Assembly (NCBI RefSeq): GCF_030272615.1
Contig: NC_081415.1
Coordinates: 369,465,667-369,529,666 of the forward strand
Length of the DNA stretch: 64,000 nt
DNA from: Cryptomeria japonica
Lineage: Eukaryota > Streptophyta > Pinopsida > Cupressales > Cupressaceae
Reading direction: 5' to 3'
How positions within the stretch are numbered: position 1 is the stretch's first letter; the number at the start of each line of letters is the position of its first letter. Shown piece after piece: positions 47,566-60,090 of the stretch. Position numbers and translations under genes: made by a program. The notes under the pieces are model-generated. The model saw only the letters and a program-made list of their open reading frames with translations. It was not told the origin of the DNA and did not search any database.

Positions 47566-48073
47566 TGTTGATGTAAAATTTTATGATGATAATTATTCCC
47601 GCTTTCCCCTTTCATTTCAAGTATTCATGTTCATTGTCTGGAGGATAGTTCGAGCTAATGGTATTTGATACAATAGTATTTTTCCAAAGGTTTTTTGATA
47701 CTTCCTTTTTTGGCAGGAATTTTTTTGGCTCATGGGATTTGGCATAGGGTTTTGGAAAGTTTTGTCTTCTTCCATTGATAGCAGCTGTGGAGTCTACATT
47801 TGAAAATTATCTGATGGGTTTTTTTGGCAAATTGTCATATGGGCTCTATGTAAAATTGATATTATATGTGTTGTGACCACATTTTGTATGTGGTTTTGGG
47901 CAGGGTGTATAAACTGATCCGTTAGATACTATAGGTTTATTTTATGAGCTTTGACCGGAGGTTTTCTTCCCAGGGTTTTGTTCCTCTGGTATGCTCTTTG
48001 AATCTTGTGTAAAAAATAAAAAATATTAATAAAAAATTTTAGTGGAATAATCCACTTTTATTGAAAAAAAAAA
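47566..48073 (+). other. LINE-C 3' UTR and poly(A) tail
   Basis: A T/G-rich 3' UTR ending in GGAGGTTTTCTT, CTCTTTGAATC, several AATAAAA-like words and ATTGAAAAAAAAAA. The last ~125 bases recur at 49465-49585. Confidence 0.8.
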
Positions 48074-48239
48074 TTAAAATTAATGAAAAATTAACTCCTA
48101 ATAAATAATATTAAAATGTATATTTTTTATTATTAAAGATCTCTTTTTAAAAATTAATATAAATTTAAGAGATTAATTCTACAAACTTTATTCTTCTCCC
48201 CAATTTTAAACCATTGATTTCAATAAGTAGGTGCTTCAC

Positions 48240-49585
48240 TTCATATAAGGAATGCTTTTGAGTGGATGTGTTCTTTGGGGTTCTGTATTGTTTGAGGGGA
48301 TCTTCTCTTATTTTATTATCATATATGTCGTACTACTATGTTCACATGATCTTTCTGTTGTTAGGCATTGTTTAATGATTGCCTTCTTCAGATGTAGTAG
48401 CCTGTGTGTGTTTGTTGGTACGGGGGTTGGGATATGGCTCGTGTGGTTTTAAGATCTTGCATCATTTCCTGTCAAACTTGTGTGATGTTTTGGGCTGCTT
48501 GTGCGATAAGTTTATCTATTAATGATCCTTCTCTTCTCTTTTATATGTTCATGACATTATGCTTTGTCTCTTGTTTTCCCTTATGATTTTTTGATGGATG
48601 CTGCTAGTTACAAAATCTCTTTGCCTATTAAGAATTGTGATTTTCAAGATCCTCATGCCTTCAATGATGAGAAGCTTGGAAAGTTGTTTAAATTTCATTC
48701 TTCATAGTTTTCTATTTCTAATAGTAAGGTGGTGGGCAGATGGTGGTTGGTGGAAAATGCTAATATTTTCCTTGTTGAAGTGGCTTCTCATTTTATTATT
48801 GTGTGTATGGATATGCTCATGGATGCTTCTTTGGTTCGGGCATTATTGGATGCATACTTTCACCCCTCTTTTTATTCTGCTTCTGATTTGGATAATGCTC
48901 TATCTTCTTATCATTTTGAGCTTGGTGATTTTCCTTATGGTGGTTTTATATCTCAGTCTGAATTACTATCTAATAGCTGACATTGTGAATTACTTTCACT
49001 CTTGAGAGGTGGTTTGATTTTTGACATATATGATGACATGATGTTTTCTCTTGTAGCCTTTTTAGATCATGTTTCTTTGGATACTTTGGCTGTGGTTGTG
49101 AATATTTTTTCAGGTTTACATTTCCTCCTTGATTCTATGAAGGCAGTTATGTCTCTTTCGAGTATGGTGGAGCCTCTTCAGGTGGTCGCTCTAGATATTC
49201 AGGCTATGGTTGCTTCCTAGTTTGAGGTGATGTTGCCCCCTCCAGATGAGGGTCCTAGTACTTGGTTTCTGCACTCTTGATGCTTGTTTGCTTCACCTCT
49301 TCTTAGGCAATTTTGTATCTGGTACACAATTTTTTGGGGGGCTAGGTATCATTTTTGTATCGGTGTTGGCTTATATGGCTTTTTTGGGATGGGTTGGGCT
49401 GGTTTGGAGATTTCACTTCTCCTCTTCAATGTAATCGATCATATTATTTTCCCAATGAGGTTTTTATGAGCAAGACTGGAGGTTTTCTTTGCGTGGTTCT
49501 TTCCTACCAGTGCTCTTTGAACCATGATTGTATAAATTTATAATTAATAAAATTAGTGGTTCTCCACTTTTATTGAAAAAAAAAA
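48240..49585 (+). mobile_element. LINE-tailed element lacking reverse transcriptase
   Basis: The 3' end (49465-49585) clearly resembles the LINE-C tail (47945-48073): ATGAGC..GAC.GGAGGTTTTCTT, GCTCTTTGAA.C, AATAAAATTAGTGG and CCACTTTTATTGAAAAAAAAA. Upstream there is no reverse transcriptase, zf-RVT or RNase H, only T-rich sequence and one interrupted frame. It may be a non-autonomous partner moved by LINE-C-type enzymes, or the 3' part of a relative with a longer tail. The 5' boundary is approximate. Confidence 0.6.
48594..49280 (+). pseudogene. Unrecognised frame in the LINE-tailed element
   Basis: From ATG at 48594 (M-D-A-A-S-Y-K-I-S-L-P-I) one frame can be read for about 228 codons with three internal stops and no frameshift. 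The sequence has a G-R-W-W-L-V-E-N motif, a hydrophobic helix-like stretch (F-I-I-V-C-M-D-M-L) and an L-L-D-A-Y-F-H-P-S-F block. I do not recognise it. It lies where a LINE 3' UTR would be, just upstream of the LINE-type tail. Low coding certainty, but composition and length are better than chance. Confidence 0.35.
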
Positions 49586-50880
49586 CATGTAATACAAATT
49601 TTATAGTGAAAATATATATTTTTCTTAAAAACATAATCTTAATTTAATTTAAAAAATTTATATAATTATAATTATAATAATTAAATTAATCTCAAATATA
49701 ATTTCTAATTTGTAGTATAATATTATATTATCTTTTATATTTATATAATATTAATTATAATTAGTTTAAATAAAATAACTATTAATAATTATAAAAATGC
49801 AAATAGACATTTTCTAAATAACTTAATGAAAAATATTTAAATCTATGACTAAAATTTATTAAATTATTTTGTATATATTAAAATGATTAAAATTTTTATG
49901 ATTTTCAAAAAGTATTAAAAAATAGAAGAATTTCAAAAAAATATATAAAATATAATTATAAAGATACATATAATAATTAGGTTTATTTTTTAATAGAAAT
50001 ATTTGTATTTAATTTTTAAATTTAATTTCATTTAAACTAAATGAAATCCTTATAATTTGTTTTATTATATATATTTTGAGATAAAAATAATTATTAAAAT
50101 TTATATGTTTATGTAAAAAAAATATTTTATTTACAATATTATAAATGATAAAAAATAAAAAAAACTATTTAAAATAGACATTTCAGTTTTTAAAATACAA
50201 AGAAATAAATAAAAAAACCTAAAAAATCTATTATCCTTAAAAAATTACTCCTATAACACCAATTTTTTTAAACCAATCATAGTGTAGATAAATAAATTTT
50301 ATAATATCTTAAATTTAAAAATATAATTCTTAACTTTACAAAAACGAAGTTTTTTTTAAGAAAAAATAATAATCACTTTTTATTGGTGCAAACTAATTGA
50401 ATAAAGCAACTTCACTGAATGCAATACTACCGCAAGTACTAATAATACTTTACCCAATAAGATCAATTAAATAAATTAAATAAATAAGGCCTTAAAAATA
50501 GGATCTCAATTAAAAATATAGAATCAAATCACAAATTACAATAAATAATTTTAATAAAGCCAATAAATCAAATTCAACAATAATAAAAAATTAAATAAAG
50601 CAATAAACAATAAATAAAATAAATAAATAAAACATTCATCAATAAAACAACATAAATAAATAATAAATCAAATAAATAAATAAATAAATTATTAATATAA
50701 TTAAATCTCATCAATAATCAATTTAAATAAATAAATAGATGATTAATAATTATAAAATGCACAATAATTAAATCAATTAATAAACCAATTAAATTAATCC
50801 TAATTGATTTAAATAAAATATCACAATGAAACCATCATCCAAAAATAATTAAATAAATACCTATAATCAAATAATTAGAC
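49586..50880. other. Extremely AT-rich spacer
   Basis: Long runs of A/T words with AAATAAATAAAT microsatellite-like segments (for example 50590-50700). No gene was seen. Confidence 0.75.
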
Positions 50881-53253
50881 AATAATCACATTACCCAAAT
50901 AAATAATCATAGACCCCAATCATCTTACACCAAGGGGATGAACATAACACAAGACTCTAACCTCAACTTGCGTCGTGGCGCAAACGACAAGGTGCACAAC
51001 TTAGACCTAGAGTGTGTGAGGGAAACTATGTCATCTCTGACAACTTGCCATTGGGATAGAACATGTTCAGACCTGTGAAGCCAAGTGGAGTTGATGTTCG
51101 GTACCTGCAAACCTGCATCAAGGACTAAGCACAACATATACAATACATATACATCATATTAAACAAGCATGTGATAGAGAATCACGACGGCATATCATGC
51201 TCACAATGAGTGATATGACATCGTCTCTACTCACAAAGATAGTCACACAATATAACATCAAGACATCGCATAGAATCGTAATCATTAGATAGGGTTAGTA
51301 CATCATAAGATATCATGAAACCACCATAAATATAGTCCATGCATATGAAATGAGCACATAAAGATCATGAAATAAGAGTCCATCATCATAACAATCTATG
51401 AATATCATCATCATCCTCATGAAATCCTAATAACCAACACACATAATAGAACACTACAAGATAGTCTATATTATACCAAAATAGTTTATCGATGCATAAA
51501 AAAGAAAGGTAAATCAGGGAGAGGCACTACATCCTACCCCCCTTGGGCTTGACTTACTCTTGGAAGTCAAAAGGGTTAAATTGAAATCATGTACCCATTA
51601 ATCCAAAGCTTCATGAACATAGACAAATTAAAATATTTTCTTTAGCACATTTACCAACATTACACCTTATCTTTTCCTCTAAGAATTCATCAATCAATAA
51701 ATCATCTTAATTCAAGCATTTTCTAGCTCATGTAAGATAATGACATTAAAGGTTCCTTTCCTAAGCTTCAATTATTTAAAGCAATGACATTACACAAGAG
51801 ATAAAACAAGTCACAAAGCTCTTACTAGTCACAAAAGGCATGTTAGATCATTAGGATATCTTCAAAAGTACTGCATTTAACCATATTTTATTTGTGATTT
51901 CTTAACACTGAGTCAACAACTATAAGAAATAATAACAATAATTCACACCATTTAAACACAACAACCTTCATTTAACATCTAGTTCATACAATTAAGAAGT
52001 CAAATATACAATTTACACAATATTTTATATATAACATTAGAGATAGGAAATTTGTGATTCATTTACATTTAATTACTATAAATTTCTCAAATCCGTATGC
52101 ACTTATTTCTAATATTTCATAACATCCAGACAATTAGCAATATATTTCATCCTATTAACATATTTTATTTACTCATCTCTATCATCATTATGTATTTGTT
52201 TGCTAAATCTAGTGCACTTCTCCGTGGTGTCCTCCCTTGTACACACTATCAAGGGTTCAGAGTGAGCATGATAGAGACTACACTTAACACAAAATGAGGG
52301 CCCACAATACTCATCATTCAAAAAAACCACTAGAGACAACAACAACAAAAGAGAAAAGTCCAAAAGAAAAGATTATCAAACTAAATATTGTTAAATCATG
52401 AAAGATTGCCGGCTAAATCAACAAGAGATAAGACGTGACAAGTGTCACCACAAAGAACAACAGATGAAGAAGAATTATGGAAATCCAAAAATCAAATTAA
52501 CTCCAAATAAATTAGGACAACATAGCCAAATCATCCAAATCTATATCATGAGGTGATCATTATCAGTCACACCAAATGGAATAACCGCTTCATAGCCTCC
52601 AAGGGTATGATGCCCTGGATGTGTTAGAGAGTGCACCATAAATTTTATTTGTATGACCATATTCCTTACTACTATTAATGCATTGCAATCTCTCATGTAA
52701 GTTTAGGCAAATTAAAAAGAACATTTACTAGGAAAAGATTAAGCATTTCTCACTATCTTTCCAATCACATAATACATACACTTCAGCTTCTATTCCTAAG
52801 GGAATTAATATATATTGTTCCAACATTTCAATTTAATCTTGTAAGCATAACCTTAGTAAAGAGAATATACATTATTTCTATAGTATAATAATTGATACAT
52901 TGCTAGCATTCAAGGTCAAGTACATGAGAAAAATACACATGTTACAAGTAATTTATGTTTTCTAGAGAGGGGTAGAGAGAGAACACAATGCATAACATCT
53001 TAAATCTCTAAGAACATCTCAAGTCAAGAGAACATCAAGGCACACCTTATAAAGCTAAGAGCAACAATCTTAACCAGAGATCCTAGTGTTTGCAACACTC
53101 ACTCTCATACTAGATGTAATGCCCGCCAAAATACCCTAGAGAAATAATCTAAAATCTACTAACAAATGGAATTAATTATTTAAAAAAATAAATCCATTAC
53201 TACTATGTTATCATTAACATTAATTAAATCCAACACTAACTATTAACAAGATC
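50881..53253. other. Non-coding repeat, possible minus-strand gypsy-type LTR edge
   Basis: No coding region was recognised. A polypurine-like stretch on the minus strand (AAGGGGGGTAGGA, 51532-51544) is followed by TGTAGTGCC, which could mark a 3' LTR running down from 51531 through the AT-rich region. Another LTR-like start, TGTAATGCCCGCC, lies at 53119 on the plus strand. This sequence was continuous with 61284 onward before Copia-B inserted. Confidence 0.35.
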
Positions 53254-53258
53254 ACATA

Positions 53259-54431
53259 TGTTACTACTTATTATGTTGCCATTAGTTTTATATCCAAAGT
53301 CATTCTATATACTCTAGTTGGTTACTACTACCGAAACATTCAGTTGGTATGCACAAAACAGTCGGTTAAAGAAGAAAGTATTCACAGAGCCTAGCATTCA
53401 CCGAGCTGTCTACTGAGTAACATTCCATGTCTATCGAGCAGCAACAATGATACACCAAGTGAAACGTGTTACCAGATTCATTGAACCTAGACACACATGT
53501 GGAAATGTGTTACAAGATCAAGGAACATAGAACCATTACCATATTGGAAATTGCACTTAAAGATTGTGTATGATTTTGAGGTCATCTAACCAATGAAATA
53601 TTTTGTATGGTTATTCATTCGATAAATCATGTTTGTAAGATCGAAGCAATGAATCAGATCACTGACATAAGAGATCTATTTATACAGCATGGATTAAGGA
53701 TAAAAGTGTGACAGAGAGAGATATAGAGGTGTATGAAGCAAGACATGTGTGATACATAAGAAAGCACTGTGTGTTATGACTGTTACAGAGACACAAAGGT
53801 CACTGAGAAGGATTTTAGAGAATAGTCAAAGAACAGAGTAAACAGAAGGGTTTACCGAGTTATTCTATAGGTTGTCGAGGTATGCTATAAGCAAGGTAAT
53901 CTCATCTTGAGCACATAGAATCTTCTATAACATTCCAGATGTAAAGTTGTAGATATTTGTAAAGATTTCATTTTAATATTTGAAGTTGTAAGAGAAACCT
54001 TTAACAGGGTAAAAGACTCTAACAAAGTCTATAAATTGTAAAGCCTTTAACCAGGTGCAACATTTAGAATAAGTGTTGTAAAATCCTTTAGCAAGGTAGA
54101 TCTAACAATCTTGATACCCCTAACAGGGTAATCTATCAAAAATAGCTGAACATGTAGCTCTAACCGAGCAACCTTTATTATTGCAGTAGTGAAGTTGTGG
54201 GTGCCATCCCCACCACTGTTTTTCTCTATAACCAAGAGTTTCTGCATAACCAAAATACATGTGTTATGGAGTGAATCATGTATGATTGTTATTTATTTGT
54301 TTTAGCTTTATGTTATGTTACAATAGTTTGTGGTTTAAGCATAACAGTAAAGATATTGTTGTTAAAAGGTTTTGAAGTACTGATTCACCCCTCCCCTCTC
54401 AGTACATTAGCTTTCCATATTGGGCCTAACA
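53259..54431 (+). repeat. Copia-B 5' LTR
   Basis: 1173 bp, closely matching 60091-61278. The two differ by scattered substitutions and a few small indels, such as a GTTGATATACACC-type insertion in the 3' copy near 60292. TG...CA ends. Confidence 0.95.
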
Positions 54432-54433
54432 AT

Positions 54434-54445
54434 TGGTATCAGAGC
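54434..54445 (+). promoter_or_regulatory. Copia-B primer-binding site (initiator-Met tRNA)
   Basis: TGGTATCAGAGC, two bases after the 5' LTR, is the standard plant copia primer site. Confidence 0.95.
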
Positions 54446-54493
54446 TTGAGTCTTGGAAAAGGGTTTAACAGCCTAAAGAGAAAGATCTTATCA

Positions 54494-55861
54494 ATGGAAG
54501 GCTATAAACAATCTCAGAGAATTGTGTATCTACAAGAAGAGTTGGATCATGCTAATAAAGTGATTGTAGACATGCAAAGACAAATGCAAAAATCATTGAA
54601 AGTTAGAAGGAGATTATATGATGATTTGCATGACTCTCAAGAGTTAGTGGAACAAATTGAAACATCTTCTAAGAACAGTATATCTGAAGAGACTGAAGAA
54701 ATGATTGGAGTATTGAAAGAAAAGAACAAAGCACTGGCTGATCAGCTAAAAGCAATGAAAAGAGGACATGAACATTTCAACACATAGATGACTGATAATC
54801 TTGATGCATTAAGGACAACTGAGGATAAAGTAAGAGATCTAGAAAGAGAGAATCAACAACTTGAAGCATTAGTGTCTGAAAAGAATGATGAAATCACAAG
54901 GTTGATTGGGATTCAACAAAATCTGTCAGATCAATTGGGCTATGCACATCATGAAGCAAATCTGAAAGATGATGAGAATCAAGTATTGAAACTTGAAGTA
55001 TCAAGGTTGACCAATGAACTTGAAACAGAAAAGAAATCTAAGGAAACACTGAAAAATAGCTATGAAGCATCAAAGATGTTGGATGAGCAACTGAATACAA
55101 GAAGACCCAACAAAGATGCAGGTTTCAGCTACAAAGGAAAAGACTCTACCAAGAAGAGAATCCACACTACCAAGAGAGGAGAATCATAAAAGCAAGCTGG
55201 AGACAAGAAGCACATGAAAAGAAAGAAGCCCATTTGCAACTACTGTGGAAAACAAGGTCATACTGATAACTTGTGCCAAATCAGAAAAGGTAAGCAACCG
55301 AATGTCACTAAGTCTAATGGTTATTGTTACAATTGCAATAAATATAGCCACACATCTAATCAATGTAGGACAAAGATTGTTAACAATTATCAGAAGGAAA
55401 AATTTAAAGGGTTTTGTAAAAATTGCAATAGATATGTACATAGTACCGAGAAGTGTTGGCTTAAGCATAAGAACTATATGTGGTCTGCACACCGAGCAAA
55501 TGCTAGAGGTTACCAAACTCACATAGATCCTTAGCGATAGTATTCTGCAGTACCATGGGATTACAATACAAGGATATGGTGTGAATGTTGTGGAAGATAT
55601 GGACATATAAGTGCCAATTTCTTTATAAGGTTTGGAATGAACAACCGAAGATCATGGAGAAATCCTGGTATGGCATGTTTTCATTGTCACAAAATTGGAC
55701 ACTTGGCTAGAGATTGCAGAGATCAACCTAGAGGAGATATTGAAGAAATTAAAGAAAAATTATAGATGATTTGGAGAAAGAAGGAAATTGTGTCAAATGA
55801 AGAAAGCACCTTACCTACCGAGTTAGGTGCACCTATTCCAAATTAATCGGTAAAGGTATGA
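54494..55861 (+). pseudogene. Copia-B Gag-like protein: coiled coil plus five zinc knuckles
   Basis: ATG at 54494 opens a frame of about 455 codons without frameshift. Residues ~1-220 are a strongly charged heptad-rich coiled coil (L-Q-E-E-L-D-H-A, L-E-R-E-N-Q-Q-L-E-A-L-V). Residues ~240-430 hold five C-X2-C-X4-H-X4-C units: C-N-Y-C, C-Y-N-C, C-K-N-C, C-E-C-C (last Cys is Phe) and C-F-H-C. A typical copia Gag has one knuckle and a UBN2-type capsid region, which I do not see. Stops at 54785, 55187, 55532, 55538, 55763 and 55844 are all readable as CAG or CAA. It probably bound element RNA inside particles. The iMet site directly upstream supports its position as the first gene. Confidence 0.85.
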
Positions 55862-56361
55862 AGGGACTGCATTCTCTCAAAGGTTAAATCTTAACAGTTC
55901 CTATTTTATCATGCACTTAATTCAAAATCTGCATAACTAAAGATGCATTAGGAAATTTGAAATTTTATCAAGTCTTTTGGAAGCTTGTTTAGTTGGTGAA
56001 TACAGGAAGACTGGCTACTCGATAAAAGAAAAAATTGGTTTAGTGGAACCAAGTGCATTTAATGTTTTTGACCTAACCTGCATGGAGCCCAATAAGGTAT
56101 ATTATGTACTTACAGAATTTATGTGGTCATTTTACACTTACCAAGTTTTCAAGAGAATAGAGCAAAGTGATTCAAAGGCGATCAAACCTCCTCCGAAGAA
56201 AAATTCAAGGTATTTACATCAATCTCAATGCATTGTTAAGCTGGTTTACTAATCATATCAGGTGTGATTATCTATTTTACATTTTCTAAGTGTGAAGCGT
56301 CCTCCGTTTGAAAATCTTCAAACCCTAAGGATCTTGTGTTAATTTTTATCTAAAATCTACA
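55862..56361 (+). other. Inter-ORF region of Copia-B
   Basis: It contains an unrecognised open stretch of ~91 codons (55977-56252, no clear ATG) and then about 110 bases that resemble a plant 5' UTR (AAACCCTAA, then AT-rich) leading into the ATG of the second ORF. Confidence 0.45.
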
Positions 56362-59300
56362 ATGGCACCTAAGATCCAAGAGCCCGTTGTTGTTGAGAAC
56401 ATCGAAAAGCCCTCACTAAAATACTCTTTAACTCCCAAAATTACATCTGAACCAGATGACAAAACTGCATTTTCACTCATTTTGGATAGAGTTTTATTAG
56501 TTGAGGATGTGAGATTCTTCACTCAGTGTCGAGTTGAAGAACTAGGTCATGTTGAGATCAAAGACACATATGATGAATTGTGCACTGATGGTAAAATAGA
56601 TAGCAAATATGAACACATCAAAATCAAGGGATTGAATGAAGCCCTAACCTATCCCCGTGTCTTCAAACCCCAGTGCGTCAAGTTTATTCTAAGAAGAGTT
56701 CATGATGACTTCATGTGGCTAGAAGAGCAACTGTTTAAGATCACCAAGGAAATCATTCATTTGATCACTAGTTACCCTATTTATGATCATGCTCGAGCTC
56801 AGAAAATGATATCACAGAAGGAATTGATCAGTTTAACCAGAGTAGAATCTAATTGCAGGGGACTGAAACTAAACAATGTCACTGATGCAGAGCTAAAGTT
56901 TGCCATTAGAGTAATAGGTTATTGTTTCTTCCAATTGGCAAGGGAAAATAGTGTACCCTGTGCAGTAGTAGACTTAGCATATAAAATTGTGAAGAAAGGC
57001 ATGAAAATTGATTTATGTGAGGTATTGTTGAAAAACCTATTTGAGAATATCAATACCATAAGGAAGCCAAAGAAGAACAATTCGGCCAATACACTAAAGT
57101 TTGGATAACTATTAATATGCATGCTTTTCTATTTTGAGAAATTCTTTCCATCAGTTGGTAAAGTTGTTTGGGAGCTACACCGACCAATCACCCATCAAAT
57201 CAATGACTTTATCAAATGTCTAGGTGATAACTTTAATGATATTATGGATGATTACTTTAGCAAGTTTCAGGAAAGGATGCATAACAGGTACCGGATTCCA
57301 CCCAAGCTAGTGGAGAAGTACAAGGATGACATATGTTTTGAAGTAGACACCGATTATTGCTATGTTAATGTTGTGGAATTGAGAACCCAATCTTTACCAC
57401 CTATGGGTTATGAGATTGATGTTGACATCACACAACAAAAAATAGATGCTTTTCTAACATTACCAAGACATGCTACCAAGCTGAGGTATGGAACATATGA
57501 AGAAGTGAAGGGAAAAGAATAAATGAGCATTGTAGTACCCAAGGCTATAAGGAAGGCAACAAAGATGATTAAGACATTAACAGAGAAATTTGGAGAAGGT
57601 TATTCCTCTACACCTGTCAAGGGCACTATAGTAATCATCGAAGAGGAATCTGAAGCCCAAGAGGCAGCTATAACACTGAGCACCGAATTGCCTAAAGGGA
57701 AAGTTTTGAAAAGAAAGAAACAGGATACATCAAAAGTATCACCGACTCCTCCAGCAAAGCGACCTAACACAAGAGCATCTGCAACATCACCAAGTAAGAA
57801 AACAAAGAGTGTTGCCACACCCAAGGTAACAAAAACTTACAAGAAATCTACTCAGAGACTCATTTTGACCAAAGAGTTTAGTGACACTGAATCTGAAGAT
57901 GCAAGAAAATTTCAGATTGTCAAGAGCAAAAAGGTAAATGTACATAGTGTTGAAATCTTTTGTGTTAATCTGAAGCAATATGGTGGATTTGGAGCATTCA
58001 GATATGTTAAATATGAATCCAGATCTAATGATGAAAAGAGACAAATAGAAGAAGCTGTCATCTGCACACTATTGAAATTCTGATTGGCCCCATTGGAATT
58101 ATCTAAATCTCTTCCAAATGAATTATATTTCCATATTGACAATAGGTGGAAGTATGCCATGGACTTAGAGAAATAGATGAGAGAAAGAAGTCTAGTACAT
58201 CTTTTCCCAAACATGTTGGTAGATGAGATCACCAAACATCTGAAAAACTACCACACAAAATTCCTAGTCAAGCAAAGAGCCTTGAAATTGATGAATGGCC
58301 TTTACTTGGATGTAGAGAATGAGACCAAAGAAAAATGGTAGGAAATATTTTGAATCAAGAATGTTGGTGAGCAAGCTGAAGTTGAAATAGTTGATGTTAC
58401 TGAGCAAGATCCTGATATCACCGAGAAGGACCCTGCTGACACTATACAAGTAGATGAGGATATCATGGACACCGAGGCACTGGAACAGGAAATGATAGAA
58501 GGGAATGCATATGCCAAACTGGTATCCAGTGAGTTAGTTTTGGAGCAAGTTCAGCCCTATCCTTCGGTCACTCAATCTATTGCAACTGAGGCCCCTCATG
58601 ATACTGAACAAGGGACAGAAGGTCACAAATCTACAGAAGGAGAAACTGCTTCTCAGGCCACCGAGGAATAGTCTTCACAAGCTCCATCTAGCACTAAACA
58701 TGTTACAACTGAGACACCAAGCTCAGAGACACCAAAGGACACTACAGAGGCTAAAGGAACTGACCAAAGTGTTGCCTCTACTGAGCAACTTACCAAGGGT
58801 CAACAAGCCTCACAAGCCATTGTTTTAGTTCAACCGATGAAAGGTAAATAAAAGAAGATGAAAAAGAATAGTTTCAAATTAGATTTGTCTAAACCAATAG
58901 TGTTGCCCAATGTTGATATATCCAGATTAAAAGGGCAATCCCTCATTGAATTCGGTGAACTATGCAAAGCCAAAGCTGAACAGGAGAAGCAAATGGCTAT
59001 TCAAAAGAAAAATAAAGTACTTCAGAAGGTGAAAGAACTCTTAACCATTATGCTACTTGAAGCTACAGTCACAAAAGGTGCAACCATCCACATTCAACTG
59101 GATGAACTCCTAACCAAGATAGAGACCTCTGGAGTAGATGCATCCGAATATTTGAGCAAGTTAAAGGACAAGGAGCTCACCTGCTAAATTGATTGAAGAG
59201 GTACAGAAAGCTATTGCTATTGGCAAAGTTAAACTTGTCAAATTTATTGTTGAGTTGACCCCTCAACTCAGGCACATTCTTTATTTATTTCAAAAACTCT

Positions 59301-59722
59301 GTACATTCTCTTTATTTATTAAGGACATAAAAAATAAAATAGAAGTAATTGAGAAAGAGATCACCGATCTCTCTAATAAGTTGACCACTGAGCCACATTC
59401 CATTCAGAATTTTTATACCAAGCTACAATAGCTCATGGCTCAACAATTGGAACTAAGGAATGAAGAACACAAGATAAGGATGGACATAATGACACTTCAA
59501 ACATTATTCCTTCCTCATCTTTCATCCATCCAAGAGCAGATCAACAAAGCTACCTCCCTATCCACTCAACAAGAGGGAAGCACCTTAGATGGACTAATCT
59601 CATTGTTAGTTGACATTACAACTCATAATTCACTTATGGACAGTGTTAAGGATGCCCCTCTGCCACCCTTACCGATGCAAAGACAAAGTACAAATCCATT
59701 TTTGACCAGTTGCCACCACTGA
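56362..59722 (+). pseudogene. Copia-B second ORF: large protein of unknown function
   Basis: The ATG at 56362 sits in a good plant context (CTACAATGGC). The frame continues to TGA at 59720 with one frameshift near 59180 and about nine stops (57106, 57520, 58081, 58174, two near 58340, 58669, 58849, 59429), each readable as CAG, CAA or CGA. Residues ~1-390 are a globular, helix-rich region with the blocks D-A-E-L-K-F-A-I-R-V-I-G-Y and C-A-V-V-D-L-A-Y-K-I-V-K-K-G. Residues ~430-510 are basic and rich in Lys/Thr/Pro with a P-P-A-K-R-P nuclear-signal-like motif. Residues ~670-830 are acidic and Thr/Gln-rich. Residues ~830-1100 form a charged coiled coil. I do not recognise a family. It occupies the place of pol. 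An envelope-like or captured host protein are possibilities only. Confidence 0.75.
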
Positions 59723-60078
59723 ATGGTAACTAAGTTTAGATGTTTATCAAAAAGGGGGAGTGAGTATCATATCAAAGTATACAAGGGAATGTAGTATACA
59801 GGGGGAGTATATACCGAGCAAAATAGAGTATTCAAATATAGAGTCAATTTTGATAGGGAATAGAGAACAAAGCAGTGAACCGAGTAGTTAACACAAAACA
59901 TTGATCACTGAGCATGCAAAATCAAAGTTTTGTACAGTATAGTGATAAGGGGAGTATATCTAAATATACTATTTCATTAACTAATGTATATACTGTCTGT
60001 TTAGTCAAATTTTGCAAGTATATAGATTTTTGAGCTATGACTTTGAAAGTAGTTTTGTCAAACATCTCAACTAATATC
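59723..60078 (+). other. Copia-B 3' untranslated region
   Basis: Non-coding sequence between the second ORF and the polypurine tract, with repeated GGGGGAGT-type purine words (59751, 59799, 59948) that resemble extra polypurine tracts. Confidence 0.6.
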
Positions 60079-60090
60079 AAAAGGGGAGAT
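60079..60090 (+). promoter_or_regulatory. Copia-B polypurine tract
   Basis: AAAAGGGGAGAT immediately before the 3' LTR start TGTTACT. Confidence 0.92.

Larger units (their letters stand above)
40550..48073 (+). mobile_element. LINE-C: near full-length plant L1-type LINE
   Basis: The plus-strand element has a 5' leader, ORF1 (Gag-like), ORF2 (endonuclease, reverse transcriptase, zf-RVT, RNase H), a 3' UTR and a terminal run of ten A (48064-48073) after ATTG. The 5' boundary is set only approximately by the change from AT-rich DNA at about 40550, and I could not find a convincing target duplication. Both ORFs contain frameshifts and stops, so it is inactive. It is older-looking than the LTR elements because indels are common. 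Confidence 0.88.

Noticed and set aside
48252-48590. Short Cys/Val/Phe-rich frames that resemble membrane peptides
   Set aside because: They lie in T/G-rich sequence upstream of the longer frame at 48594, overlap each other in different frames and lack support.
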